From: Planctomycetota bacterium
GTDB lineage: Bacteria; Planctomycetota; Phycisphaerae; Phycisphaerales; UBA1924
Assembly (NCBI GenBank): GCA_023432465.1
Contig: JAEYUO010000062.1
Location: 1-50,644, forward strand
Direction of reading: 5' to 3'
Length of the DNA stretch: 50,644 bases
Part shown: positions 38,341 through 46,266 of the stretch, one piece after another
How positions within the stretch are numbered: position 1 is the stretch's first letter
How the letters are laid out: the number at the start of each line of letters is the position of its first letter
Program-made: the position numbers and the translations under genes
Notes under the pieces: generated by a model
Database searches by the model: none
Seen by the model: the letters and a program-made list of their open reading frames with translations, nothing else
What the model was told of the DNA's origin: nothing

Positions 38341-39195
38341 GTTCTCGTCCGAACCATCGCGGAGCCGTTTGATCCGCAGGCCGACATCGCTGGCGGTTTC
38401 CGCCGCGGGCTGGTTGTCGCCCGGGCGAGGCTCGACACTCGCGATGCAGTCGCACTCGGGGCAACGGGCCTGACCGTCAAAGATGGGCAGGCCGATGAGC
38501 GACCGTGTGCACCCCGGGCAGATGGTGATGCGCGCGTGCTGATCGACATAGGCGTGCGGGATGCGGCCGCCGTACAGGCTGTTGACGATCGCTCGCTTGT
38601 GCAGCACCTCGACATGCCCGCACTCCGGGCAACGGACAGTGTTCTTGATGATGGACACGCCGCGGACCTCAAATCCGCAGGCGGTGCAGTGCTCGTACCC
38701 CTCATCGGGCGCATCGGCCTCACCGACGCGGCGGATCTGCAGGTCCTCGGGGGTGAGGTTGTGCATGCTGAGCTGGATCTTCATGCCGCACTCCGGGCAG
38801 CGCGCGATGCCGTTGGCGACGGGCAACCCCAGCAGGCTGAACTCGCACTGCGGACAGCGCGCGGTCTTGATGCGGTCGTGGAGAACTCGGAGGAGAATGC
38901 GGTCGCGTGCGATCAGTGCGCACAGCCCGGGGACGGCGATCGCGCTGACTACGAGCGCCACCAGGATCCAATCGCCCGCGCCGCCGGGCCGTATGGAGGA
39001 GCCGACCATTCTGACGATCACGACCAGGATGGGGCTCCACACAGCGAAGACCGCCGCGCCGATGATGACCGGGATGCACCCGATGCGGTACCGGGCCTGT
39101 CGATAGGCGTAGCGGATGTACCGTTCGCACTCCTCATCGGGGAAGGGGTCGAACTCGGGGAACGCGCGGTAGATTTTGGAGAGGGGGATGCGCAT
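38287..39195 (-). CDS. Membrane protein with three zinc ribbons at 56-residue spacing
   Basis: Not recognised as a named family. The 302-residue product has an N-terminal segment IYRAFPEFDPFPDEECERYI, two membrane helices (about 38-64 and 76-96), then three treble-cysteine ribbons: C114/C117/C133/C136, C170/C173/C189/C192 and C226/C229/C245/C248. Each is CxxC-x15-CxxC, and successive ribbons start exactly 56 residues apart, so this is an internal triplication. The last 18 residues are encoded by the inverted-repeat element. The ATG at 39195 overlaps the stop of the preceding paralogue and follows GAGGAGG. The ribbons are probably cytoplasmic. Confidence 0.85.
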   Translation of the reverse strand: MRIPLSKIYRAFPEFDPFPDEECERYIRYAYRQARYRIGCIPVIIGAAVFAVWSPILVVIVRMVGSSIRPGGAGDWILVALVVSAIAVPGLCALIARDRILLRVLHDRIKTARCPQCEFSLLGLPVANGIARCPECGMKIQLSMHNLTPEDLQIRRVGEADAPDEGYEHCTACGFEVRGVSIIKNTVRCPECGHVEVLHKRAIVNSLYGGRIPHAYVDQHARITICPGCTRSLIGLPIFDGQARCPECDCIASVEPRPGDNQPAAETASDVGLRIKRLRDGSDENRNTEGAEQAEDSRGEAG

Positions 39196-39689
39196 CAGGT
39201 AGGGTCCTCCTCTCGACGCCCCGGCGCTGCCGAGCGCAACTCCACGCCCAAGCACTCCGCAAGCGAGACGACGGTACCGCACTCGGGGCAGCGGAGCACG
39301 TCATTCACGGCTCGCAGACCGATCAGTTCGTACGCGCACTTCCGGCAGCGTGCCTGATCGATGCGCCTGCGAAGCCCCACCCTCAGCATCTGATCGCGCA
39401 TAACAAACCCCGCCAACGGACCAAGAAATGAGGCGACGCAGATACTGAGCAGCACCGCGAGCCACACAGAAGCCTCCGGGAGGCCGAACAGTTCGACCTT
39501 GAAGGTGAGGAAGAACATCACGCAGAAGCACATGCATGCAGTCACCAACGCGGCACCCAAGGGAACATGGGTGAGCCGATTCCCAGTCTCCTGGCGTACA
39601 GACTCGATGAGCGCATCTGCCTGTCGCGTGGTCAGCCCGTCGAGTTCGCGAAAGCCTCGCCGTAGTCTGGAGTACGTAACGCGCGTCAC
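39195..39689 (-). CDS. Zinc-ribbon membrane protein, second paralogue
   Basis: Middle gene of the three-gene set. The 164-residue product has the same layout: N-terminal LRRGFRELDGLTTRQADALI, two membrane helices (about 42-64 and 74-97) and a single ribbon C115/C118/C134/C137 (CxxC-x15-CxxC). It is the most diverged member and lacks the YPEFD-type acidic motif in strict form. The GTG at 39689 is preceded by GGAGGGGG and overlaps the stop of the upstream paralogue by four bases; its own stop overlaps the next start by one base. Confidence 0.8.
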   Translation of the reverse strand: MTRVTYSRLRRGFRELDGLTTRQADALIESVRQETGNRLTHVPLGAALVTACMCFCVMFFLTFKVELFGLPEASVWLAVLLSICVASFLGPLAGFVMRDQMLRVGLRRRIDQARCRKCAYELIGLRAVNDVLRCPECGTVVSLAECLGVELRSAAPGRREEDPT

Positions 39690-40231
39690 CGCCCCCTCCG
39701 CAGCGGTGATGCGGGCTTGCTCGGAGTCCGGCTTGGCGCCGCCGCAAACAGGTCCGGCGCATCCACATCCAGATCCTCGCGCCGGATGCCGTGCGCGGTG
39801 AGCTTCACCCGCTGTCCGCACTCCGGGCAGATCACGGTGTTCACGTTCACCGGCAGGCCGCGGAGCGAGAACTCGCAGAACGGGCAGACGGCGCGGTTGA
39901 CCAGCCGCCGGATCGAACGCACCAGCATCAGCCTTCGCACCCAGACATAGGTGACGATGAACGCGGGGATCTCGAACAGCAGGATCGGCCCGAGGAACGC
40001 GCCCACCGATGGGAGGTTGCGGCCCGACACGCTGGCGAGCAGCACGAGCAGCCCGCCGCCAAAGATCGTCCAGGCGACCATGACCCCCAGCGCCGCCAGG
40101 AGCGGCATGACCCACGCCGCATCGCCGCGGCGGAGGCGTGCCTGTAACACGAGCTTGCGGCACTGCTCATCGCTGTACCCGTCGAACTCGGGGTATGAGC
40201 GGTAGAAGGCGAAGAGTCGGGGGAATCGCAT
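39686..40231 (-). CDS. Zinc-ribbon membrane protein, first paralogue
   Basis: First gene of the set. The 181-residue product has N-terminal FYRSYPEFDGYSDEQCRKLV, two membrane helices (about 40-69 and 77-98) and one ribbon C116/C119/C135/C138 with the shared FSLRGLP loop (FSLLGLP in the three-ribbon protein). The tail after about 150 is low-complexity and basic. AGGAG lies seven bases before the ATG at 40231. The three genes are chained by overlaps, so they should be made together and might form a complex. Confidence 0.85.
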   Translation of the reverse strand: MRFPRLFAFYRSYPEFDGYSDEQCRKLVLQARLRRGDAAWVMPLLAALGVMVAWTIFGGGLLVLLASVSGRNLPSVGAFLGPILLFEIPAFIVTYVWVRRLMLVRSIRRLVNRAVCPFCEFSLRGLPVNVNTVICPECGQRVKLTAHGIRREDLDVDAPDLFAAAPSRTPSKPASPLRRGR

Positions 40232-40285
40232 CCGCGGGCTCCTGCGCAGCAATGTACCGCGCAGCGGTTCAGAAAGCAGAGGGCA

Positions 40286-40500
40286 GGAACACAGATACAC
40301 CAGATTTCGGACAGATGAAACAGATGAGGGCGGGAAAAGTGGCGGAACGCCGGGGCAACGGCGAGGATCGGACTTCGGACAGGCCGGGAGGGATTTCAGC
40401 GTTCTCGCGCTCAGTAACCCGGAGCGCACCCAGCCTCATGATGTGCAGAACTTCTTTCCCATCGGTTCCATCTGTTCTCCATCTGCCGCATCTGTGTCCC
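40286..40500. repeat. Imperfect inverted-repeat element of 215 bases
   Basis: Arms at 40286-40329 and 40459-40500 are imperfect reverse complements over about 42 bases, made of ACAGATG-like words. It nearly fills the 276-base gap between the KMO stop and the first zinc-ribbon gene. The outer end (AGGAACACAGA) is the same as that of the element at 38145-38340, and total length is similar. The interior of about 130 bases has no credible gene. Confidence 0.75.
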
Positions 40501-40507
40501 ATGCCTT

Positions 40508-42079
40508 TCATCCGAGCAACTCGCCCGCCGCGGCGGCGACTTCCTGCTTCCAGGCGTCATCGCCGAACCGAGCCGGAGAATCCGGGCCGAGTCGCTCGAT
40601 CACGCGGTCGAGAACGGCGTCGAGCTCGCGGCCGCGGCGGCGGGCCTCGGCATACGGCACGGTCGAGAAGCTCACGAGGTTGTACTGCGGCGCAACGCGG
40701 TCGGGGAAGGCGTCGTGGATCGTCTGCTCGACACGCTTGCGGTAGCGGAAGGCGGGCAAGCCGACCTTGTCGCGCATCTCGGTGAAGTTCTCGATCGCCA
40801 TGTCGGCGATGGCATCGGCGTTGGGCTTGCGGAGTGCGTGATACTCGGCGAGCGCCGCGGCGAGATCGCCCGCGCCGCCAGTGCCGGGCGCGCGATCGAG
40901 ACACTCGGCCAGGATGCGGACATCCTCGAAGCCCGCGTTCATCCCCTGGCCATAGAACGGCACGATCGCGTGCGCGGCATCGCCCGCAAGCACGGTCGCT
41001 CGCTTGCCGTCGCGGGCCATGCGGAACCACGGCGCGCAGCGGACGGTGACCAGCGAGCTGGTGGGGTTGGCGAAGAAGTCGTACACGAGCGTGGGCATGA
41101 GCGGCACGGCATCGGGGTAGTGCCGCTGGAAGTGGGCGGCGACGCGCGCGCGTTCATCGGCGGTCGGGGCTGCGTGAGGGTCAGCCTGCTTGCGCGCGGC
41201 GAGGTCGCCCTCAAGCTGCGCGAACGAGTGGTCGCCCGCGAACGGCCAGAAGAGCGTGCAGGTGAACGAGCCGTCGCGGTTGGGCAGCGCGATCATCATC
41301 GACCCCCCCCGGGGCCAGATGTGCAGGGCGTTGGGGTCGAGCGCGAAGGAAGCAACATCGCGCGAAGAGCTGCGCGCTCCGCCCATTGCCGATTCCGCCG
41401 CGACTTGGCCTGCCCACTTCCCCGCGCCAACGCCCGCGATGCTGAGCTCGGTCGCCGATGGGATATGCAGCTCCTTGTAGCCGTGCGGCAGGTACGACTG
41501 GCTGTACTCGAAGCGGTCGGTCTTCTGCATGGCGCTGCGGACGGCGGAGAACGCGCCATCGCCCGCGAAGATCAGGTCCGCCTCGATGATGGTGGGCGGG
41601 TCGGCGGGGCGCGTGTCATCGACGAAGCTCGCGCGGCAACGATCCAGATCGACATCGAGGCAGCGGCGATCGAAGACGAGTTCGACGCCCGGCGCGGCCG
41701 CGGCGGCGTGCAGGAGGGTCAGGTTCAGCCCGCCGCGGGAGACGCTGTTGATGGCATCGGCGGGGTTCTTGGAATATGGCTGGAAGATCGTGCCCGAGGG
41801 CGCGGCGGCGGCATCGGCCGCTGGCGCGGGGTGGATCATTCTGCCCGGCATCGGGATCGCATCGCGCTCAAGGACTGCGCGGTCGAGATCGACACCCGCC
41901 AGGCCCCACAGGCCGCGAACCGAGAGCGCGAGGTTGATGGACCGGCCGCCGATGTAGCCCCTGGCGCGCGGGTCGGGACGACGCTCGTAGACACTGACGC
42001 GCCAGCCGCGCCGGGCGAAGTAGACCGCGGCGAGCGAGCCGACCAGACCGGCGCCGATGATGAGCACACGCTTGGACAA
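40508..42079 (-). CDS. kmo: Kynurenine 3-monooxygenase
   Basis: FAD-dependent hydroxylase that converts kynurenine to 3-hydroxykynurenine with NADPH and oxygen. The 523-residue protein has the N-terminal dinucleotide motif GAGLVG at 9-14, ERRPDPR shortly after, the DG motif AGDGAFSAVRSAM and the second FAD motif GDAAHAIVPFYGQGMNAGFED. The C-terminal FRYRKRVEQTIHDAFP is typical of KMO. The start codon is TTG at 42079, supported by AAAGGA eight bases upstream and by the family N-terminus. An eight-base G run lies within the coding strand near 41302-41309. It is the last gene of the kynurenine run. Confidence 0.93.
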   Translation of the reverse strand: MSKRVLIIGAGLVGSLAAVYFARRGWRVSVYERRPDPRARGYIGGRSINLALSVRGLWGLAGVDLDRAVLERDAIPMPGRMIHPAPAADAAAAPSGTIFQPYSKNPADAINSVSRGGLNLTLLHAAAAAPGVELVFDRRCLDVDLDRCRASFVDDTRPADPPTIIEADLIFAGDGAFSAVRSAMQKTDRFEYSQSYLPHGYKELHIPSATELSIAGVGAGKWAGQVAAESAMGGARSSSRDVASFALDPNALHIWPRGGSMMIALPNRDGSFTCTLFWPFAGDHSFAQLEGDLAARKQADPHAAPTADERARVAAHFQRHYPDAVPLMPTLVYDFFANPTSSLVTVRCAPWFRMARDGKRATVLAGDAAHAIVPFYGQGMNAGFEDVRILAECLDRAPGTGGAGDLAAALAEYHALRKPNADAIADMAIENFTEMRDKVGLPAFRYRKRVEQTIHDAFPDRVAPQYNLVSFSTVPYAEARRRGRELDAVLDRVIERLGPDSPARFGDDAWKQEVAAAAGELLG

Positions 42080-42092
42080 GGCGAGGGTCCTT

Positions 42093-43064
42093 TCAGGCGG
42101 GGCCGGGCGGGGACGCGGAGGCCGAGGTGGGCGCCACTTCGGGATCGTCGATGAAGTTCAGGCCGATGTCCTCGATCGCGCCGGCGAGGGGGTATCGCGG
42201 GATGGCGTTGAACGCCTCGCGCATCGGGCCGGATTGCGGCACGCCGGAGCACGCGATGAGATCGCACCCGGGCTGCTCGAACCGCCTGAGGATCGGGCCG
42301 AGGCGGTCGATGACCTCGCCAGCGGGGGTCCACGCGGCCTTGGCGTTGGGGTCGTTCATGCTCTTGGCCTCGATGAGCAGGAAGACCTCCGCCTGGGGGA
42401 AGACCGCCGGGAAGCCGTTGGCCCAGTCGGTCATGAGGACGACTTCGCCCGAGCTGGCCACACGGATGATGCGCGATGAAGGAACAATCGCCGAGTTGCC
42501 AACGGCCTTCTGAATACCCGAGCGCATGCGCTGGAACCGCCAGAAGTACATCGAGCGATCCGGATCAAGAAACGGTGGCCGATTGCCGGTGAGCTTCTGC
42601 GCGGAGGCGATCGCAAAGCGGTTGCCCGCCATCCACTGCTCGATCATCAGGTTCATCGTCGGCGGTTCGGTCTTGACGACATTCACCGGCTGGCCCGACC
42701 GTGGTGGGATGCGCGGATCGGGCATGAGCAGGCCGAGTCGGCCCGCGACTGCGCCGGCCGCGGCGAGGGACTCGATGCCGACGAAGCGGGGGCGGATGTA
42801 GTTGACATTCACGGAGAGCCCGCTGAACGGGGCACCTCCGCCGGAGGCGTCGATGCCTGCGTGGATGTCCGCCGCGGCGGGGTTGAAGTCGAACCGGCAC
42901 GTCACACCCGTCTCGGCTCCCTTGTACTGCCAGATCGGCGTTCCGGCGGGCGATTGCGCGGCGGTTGCTTGGGATGCGAGGATCTGCGAGATGGCCTGGC
43001 CGACCTGCTCCCGGGTTGGCGGCTGGGACCCGGGCGCGCAGTAGAAGTGAAGGTCAAAGCTCAT
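42093..43064 (-). CDS. Unknown 323-residue protein between kynureninase and KMO
   Basis: Not recognised. It is a soluble-looking protein without signal peptide or membrane helix, starting MSFDLHFYCAPGSQPP. The central FDPDRS-like and WRFQRM segments and the C-terminal VFLLIEAKSMNDPNAK suggest an alpha/beta fold but no motif I can name. The ATG overlaps the kynureninase stop by four bases and the stop lies 13 bases before KMO, so it is made together with both enzymes. A role in the pathway is possible but not shown by the sequence. Confidence 0.8.
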   Translation of the reverse strand: MSFDLHFYCAPGSQPPTREQVGQAISQILASQATAAQSPAGTPIWQYKGAETGVTCRFDFNPAAADIHAGIDASGGGAPFSGLSVNVNYIRPRFVGIESLAAAGAVAGRLGLLMPDPRIPPRSGQPVNVVKTEPPTMNLMIEQWMAGNRFAIASAQKLTGNRPPFLDPDRSMYFWRFQRMRSGIQKAVGNSAIVPSSRIIRVASSGEVVLMTDWANGFPAVFPQAEVFLLIEAKSMNDPNAKAAWTPAGEVIDRLGPILRRFEQPGCDLIACSGVPQSGPMREAFNAIPRYPLAGAIEDIGLNFIDDPEVAPTSASASPPGPA

Positions 43065-44482
43065 GATCTGTCCCCGATCGGGTGGCGTGCCGGGCTGGAT
43101 GCAAGCTCGTGGAGGATCGCCGTGAACCTCCATGCATCGTGGAAGGAGTTGTACAGCGGCACAGGCGCAGCGCGGACGACATCGGGCTCGCGGAAATCGC
43201 AGACAACGCCCATGGAGAGGAGCTGCGCGAGGATGTCGCGGCCGCGGCCGGGAACGCGGATCGAGAGCTGGCACCCGCGGGCATGGGGCTCGCGCGGCGT
43301 GAGGACCTCGACCGGCGCGGAATCGCCGACGGCGTTGACCGTGCCGTTCTCGCTCGCGCTGCTGCGTGTGCGTGGCGCGAGCAGCAGCTTCTCCAGATAG
43401 CCCGTCAGCTTGATCGACTTTTCACGAAGCGCGGGAAGCGTGGCGCGATCAAACACACCGAGCGAGGCACGCACCGCGGCGAGCGAGAGGATCGGCGGGT
43501 TGGACAGGCTCCACGCATCGGCGCGCGCGACGGGCACGAACTCCGGGCCCATCTTGAACCGCGTGGAAGGATCGTTGCCCCACCACCCGGCGAATCGCGG
43601 CAGCGTGCGATCGGTCAGATGGCGTTCATGCACAAACGCGCCGGCCACGGAGCCGGGGCCGGAGTTGAGGTACTTGTAGCTGCACCACGCGGCGAAGTCG
43701 GCGTTCCAGTCGTGCAGCGAGAGCGGGATGTTTCCCGCGGCGTGGGCGAGGTCCCAGCCGACGGTGATGCCGCGGGACTGCGCATGCGCGGTGATCTTCG
43801 CCATGTCGAAGACTTGGCCGGTGCGGTAGTTGACACCGCCCATGAGGAAAAGCGCGGCGGACTTGGCGTGCGCATCGATCGATGCGAGGATCTCGTCGGT
43901 CGCAAACAGACCGGTGCGGTCGTCCTTGGCCGCGAGGCGCACGACCGCGCTGCGGGCATCAAAGCCGGCGTGCCGCGAGTGGAAGTCGGCCTGGGTCTGG
44001 ATGGCGTAGGAGTCCGACGGGAACGCGGAGTCCTCCATGATGATCTTGTATCGCTCGCGCGTCGGGCGGTAGAACGAGACCATCAGCAGGTGCAGGTTGG
44101 TGGTCAGCGAGTTCATCGCGACGACTTCGGTTTCCTTGGCGCCGATGAGCCGGGAAAGCGGGCCGCGGAGTTCTTCGTGCGCCGGGTACCACGGGTGCTT
44201 CGCATGAAAGTGCCCCTCGACGCCGAGCCGTGCCCAGTCGTCGAGTTCCTGCAGGAGCGCATCGCGGGTTGACCTGGGCTGGAGGCCGAGGGAGTTGCCG
44301 GTCAGGTAGATCGCGGGCTGGTCATCGGGGACAGCGAGCGGCGAGGCCGCGTGCGCGGTCGCGGATGCGCTGCGCAGGTCGCTGGCGAGGGGCAGGTGAA
44401 ACTCGGAGCGGAACGCGCGGAGCGGGTCCGCGGCATCAAGCTCGCGGGCGAAGGCCTCATCGGTTCTGAAGGCGTCGGGCAT
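43061..44482 (-). CDS. kynU: Kynureninase
   Basis: PLP enzyme that cleaves 3-hydroxykynurenine to 3-hydroxyanthranilate and alanine. The 473 residues include YLTGNSLGLQPRS at 59-71, the PLP-binding MNSLTTNLHLLM at 123-134, GWDLAHAAGN at 242-251 and the Schiff-base lysine K270 in WCSYKYLNSGPG. GWWGNDPSTRFKM follows as in the family. It is slightly longer than usual because of extra residues near 35-53 and 390-410. The ATG at 44482 has no strong ribosome site. The stop overlaps the start of the unknown 323-residue gene. Confidence 0.95.
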   Translation of the reverse strand: MPDAFRTDEAFARELDAADPLRAFRSEFHLPLASDLRSASATAHAASPLAVPDDQPAIYLTGNSLGLQPRSTRDALLQELDDWARLGVEGHFHAKHPWYPAHEELRGPLSRLIGAKETEVVAMNSLTTNLHLLMVSFYRPTRERYKIIMEDSAFPSDSYAIQTQADFHSRHAGFDARSAVVRLAAKDDRTGLFATDEILASIDAHAKSAALFLMGGVNYRTGQVFDMAKITAHAQSRGITVGWDLAHAAGNIPLSLHDWNADFAAWCSYKYLNSGPGSVAGAFVHERHLTDRTLPRFAGWWGNDPSTRFKMGPEFVPVARADAWSLSNPPILSLAAVRASLGVFDRATLPALREKSIKLTGYLEKLLLAPRTRSSASENGTVNAVGDSAPVEVLTPREPHARGCQLSIRVPGRGRDILAQLLSMGVVCDFREPDVVRAAPVPLYNSFHDAWRFTAILHELASSPARHPIGDRS

Positions 44483-44508
44483 GGGGCATTGTTGGCGGCG
44501 GATCCGTG

Positions 44509-44529
44509 GCACGGGCATCCTGCCCGTGC
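44509..44529. repeat. Short palindromic element in kynU-ACMSD spacer
   Basis: Perfect 9-base arms GCACGGGCA and TGCCCGTGC around a TCC loop, in the 77-base gap between the ACMS decarboxylase stop and the kynureninase start. It resembles the palindrome inside the ACMS decarboxylase gene in size and shape (8-9 base arms, 3-base loop) but not in sequence. Confidence 0.85.
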
Positions 44530-44559
44530 AAAGACTGAATCCACTACGGAATGCGTGTG

Positions 44560-45729
44560 CTACAGCCGCAGAAACTCCGCCGCGGTCTTCCAGAGCAGTT
44601 GCTCGCGGATGGCCTCGGGGATGCCGCGGATTGATTCGATAAGCTTGCCGGGATGGTCCTCGCCGAGCGGGAACGGGTAGTCGCTGCCGAGGGCAACGCG
44701 CTCGGCCCCGAGCAGTCCGGTGATCATGCCGAGCGCGCCCGCATCGTGCACGAGTGAATCCACGTAGAAACTCGCGGGCTTCATGAGGCCCTGCGCGGGG
44801 TCGGCGAGTCGCATCGCGTGCTCGCGCGGATTGGTCTTTGTGTCGATTGCACAAAGATCCGGCCGCGCCTCGAACCCATGTTCCAGCCGACCGATCGTGC
44901 CGGGAAAGCTGCCGCCGCCGTGGGCGAAGCAGATCCGCAGTCGCGGCAGCTTCTCCAGCAATCCCGAGAACAGCACCGAGGCGACGGCCATTCCTGTTTC
45001 GGCGGGCATGCCGACGAGCCACGCCATCCAGTACTTCGCGTAACGCGGGTGCGCTTCGGGCGGTAACGGCGGCGGACCGTCGTCGGTCGGTCGCTGCCCA
45101 AAGGTCGCGCCGAGCATGTCCCACGGGTGAACGAAGACCGCGGCGTCGAGCCGCTCGGCGGCTTGGAAAAACGGAAACAGCGCGGGCTCGCCGATGTTGA
45201 GGCCGTTGACGTTGGTGCCGATCTGCACGCCGCGGAGCCCGAGGCCGCCCAGCGCGGTCGGCGTCATGCACCGTTCAAGCTCGCGGGTCGCCAGATCAAC
45301 ATCCTGCAGCGGAACGGTGGCGAGGCCTTCGAAGGGGCGGAACTGTGCTGGCGCAGTCTTAGCGACGGCAGGCGGGACGCCTGCCCCACCAGATACAACA
45401 GACGCGATGTGATCATTCAGGAGCCGCGACAGATCCATCGCGTCCCGCGGCCGGGCCCAGTAGGAAAACATCACCGGCACGGTGCTCAGCACCTGCGTGG
45501 TGACGCCGGTGCGGTCCATATCCGCAAGCCTCGCGGCGGGGTCCCAACAGTTGGCCTGCACCTCGCGGAAGAACTTGGGCGGCTTGCTGCCGTCAACGCT
45601 GCACGTCTGGCACATGCGGGCACAGCCGGGTCCGTGATGATCCAGCGCGATCCAACCGGAGTAGCCTGATCTCTTCGTCCAGTCGGGCCACTTCTCGGGC
45701 AGGATGTGGGTGTGCAGGTCGATCTTCAC
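44560..45729 (-). CDS. 2-amino-3-carboxymuconate-6-semialdehyde decarboxylase (ACMSD)
   Basis: Zinc-dependent amidohydrolase-superfamily decarboxylase that diverts ACMS away from quinolinate and NAD toward 2-aminomuconate semialdehyde. The 389 residues match animal and bacterial ACMSD closely: MKIDLHTHILPEKWPDW with zinc ligands H6 and H8, NCWDP at 60-64, LSTVPVMFSYWA, VFVHPWDM, WLVGMPAET, CFAHGGGSFP and GSDYPFPLGE. Residues about 113-131 (GGAGVPPAVAKTAPAQ region) are extra compared with the family and are encoded by a palindromic repeat. A second extra segment near TDDGPPPLPPEAHP is also present. The start is GTG at 45729. Confidence 0.95.
   Translation of the reverse strand: MKIDLHTHILPEKWPDWTKRSGYSGWIALDHHGPGCARMCQTCSVDGSKPPKFFREVQANCWDPAARLADMDRTGVTTQVLSTVPVMFSYWARPRDAMDLSRLLNDHIASVVSGGAGVPPAVAKTAPAQFRPFEGLATVPLQDVDLATRELERCMTPTALGGLGLRGVQIGTNVNGLNIGEPALFPFFQAAERLDAAVFVHPWDMLGATFGQRPTDDGPPPLPPEAHPRYAKYWMAWLVGMPAETGMAVASVLFSGLLEKLPRLRICFAHGGGSFPGTIGRLEHGFEARPDLCAIDTKTNPREHAMRLADPAQGLMKPASFYVDSLVHDAGALGMITGLLGAERVALGSDYPFPLGEDHPGKLIESIRGIPEAIREQLLWKTAAEFLRL
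45367..45385. repeat. Palindromic element inserted in frame in the ACMSD gene
   Basis: Perfect 8-base arms GGCAGGCG and CGCCTGCC around a GGA loop lie within the ACMSD coding region. They encode the GGAGVPP part of an extra loop that falls between ASVVS and RPFEGLATVPLQ, where family members continue directly. Confidence 0.85.
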
Positions 45730-45765
45730 GCTGGGAAGTCTAAGCGGAGCAGGACGCGCTCGCGT

Positions 45766-46260
45766 TCAGGTCGGGCAGAGCGTCAGTTCCAGCTCGATCT
45801 CATCGTGCAGCGGGATTCCGTTGAGTCCGATCACCGGGATCGCCGGCTCGCGCTGGCGGTACCGGTCGATCATCCCCGGGTACACCGCGATGATCCGCCA
45901 ACCCCGCTTCTGATAGAGCGCCAGCGCCCGGAGGTTGTCGTTTGAAGTTGTCAGTCGGAGCCGCCTTGCGCCGCGTTTCGCTGCCGCGACCGCCGCGGCC
46001 TCCAGCAGCAGGCTCGCGACGCCCTTCCCCTCGACGGTCGCGCTCAGCGTCACGACCTCGCACTCGCCGGGGTCGAACGCGAGCGTGATGTGCCCGACCT
46101 GCTGCCCATCGAGCCAGGCGATGAACGCGGGAAGCTCATCGGCGCGATACTCCCGATCGACCGACCAGATGGTCGTGCTGCACCAGTTGCGAACAAGCTC
46201 CGCGCACACGAACGCCTGATCGGCATCCGTCTTGGGCCTGATCTCGATCGGTTCCTGCAT
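45766..46260 (-). CDS. GNAT family N-acetyltransferase
   Basis: Acetyl-CoA dependent transferase of 164 residues with unknown substrate. The GNAT acetyl-CoA loop is EGKGVASLLLEAAA, and the C-terminal motif TTSNDNLRALALYQKRGW is typical of the superfamily. It lies between the META lipoprotein gene (6 bases upstream) and ACMSD (36 bases downstream) in the kynurenine run, so it is probably cotranscribed; an amino-aromatic pathway intermediate as substrate is speculation. The ATG at 46260 is preferred over the adjacent GTG at 46263. Confidence 0.9.
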   Translation of the reverse strand: MQEPIEIRPKTDADQAFVCAELVRNWCSTTIWSVDREYRADELPAFIAWLDGQQVGHITLAFDPGECEVVTLSATVEGKGVASLLLEAAAVAAAKRGARRLRLTTSNDNLRALALYQKRGWRIIAVYPGMIDRYRQREPAIPVIGLNGIPLHDEIELELTLCPT

Positions 46261-46266
46261 CACGGT

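Noticed and set aside
38145..40500. Composite transposon carrying the zinc-ribbon genes
   Set aside because: The two flanking elements share only the outer end, there is no transposase or target duplication visible, and their arms differ; kept only as a question in the findings.
40269..40511. 80-codon frame on the minus strand between KMO and the zinc-ribbon genes
   Set aside because: It consists largely of the arms of the inverted-repeat element and lacks a ribosome site.
41302..41313. Frameshift in KMO at the 8-base G run
   Set aside because: The frame continues unbroken into the conserved second FAD motif, so no frameshift is present in this sequence.
40715..42154. Open frame of 479 codons on the + strand
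   Set aside because: It is antisense to KMO, which has both FAD motifs and a good ribosome site; the + frame has shadow composition.
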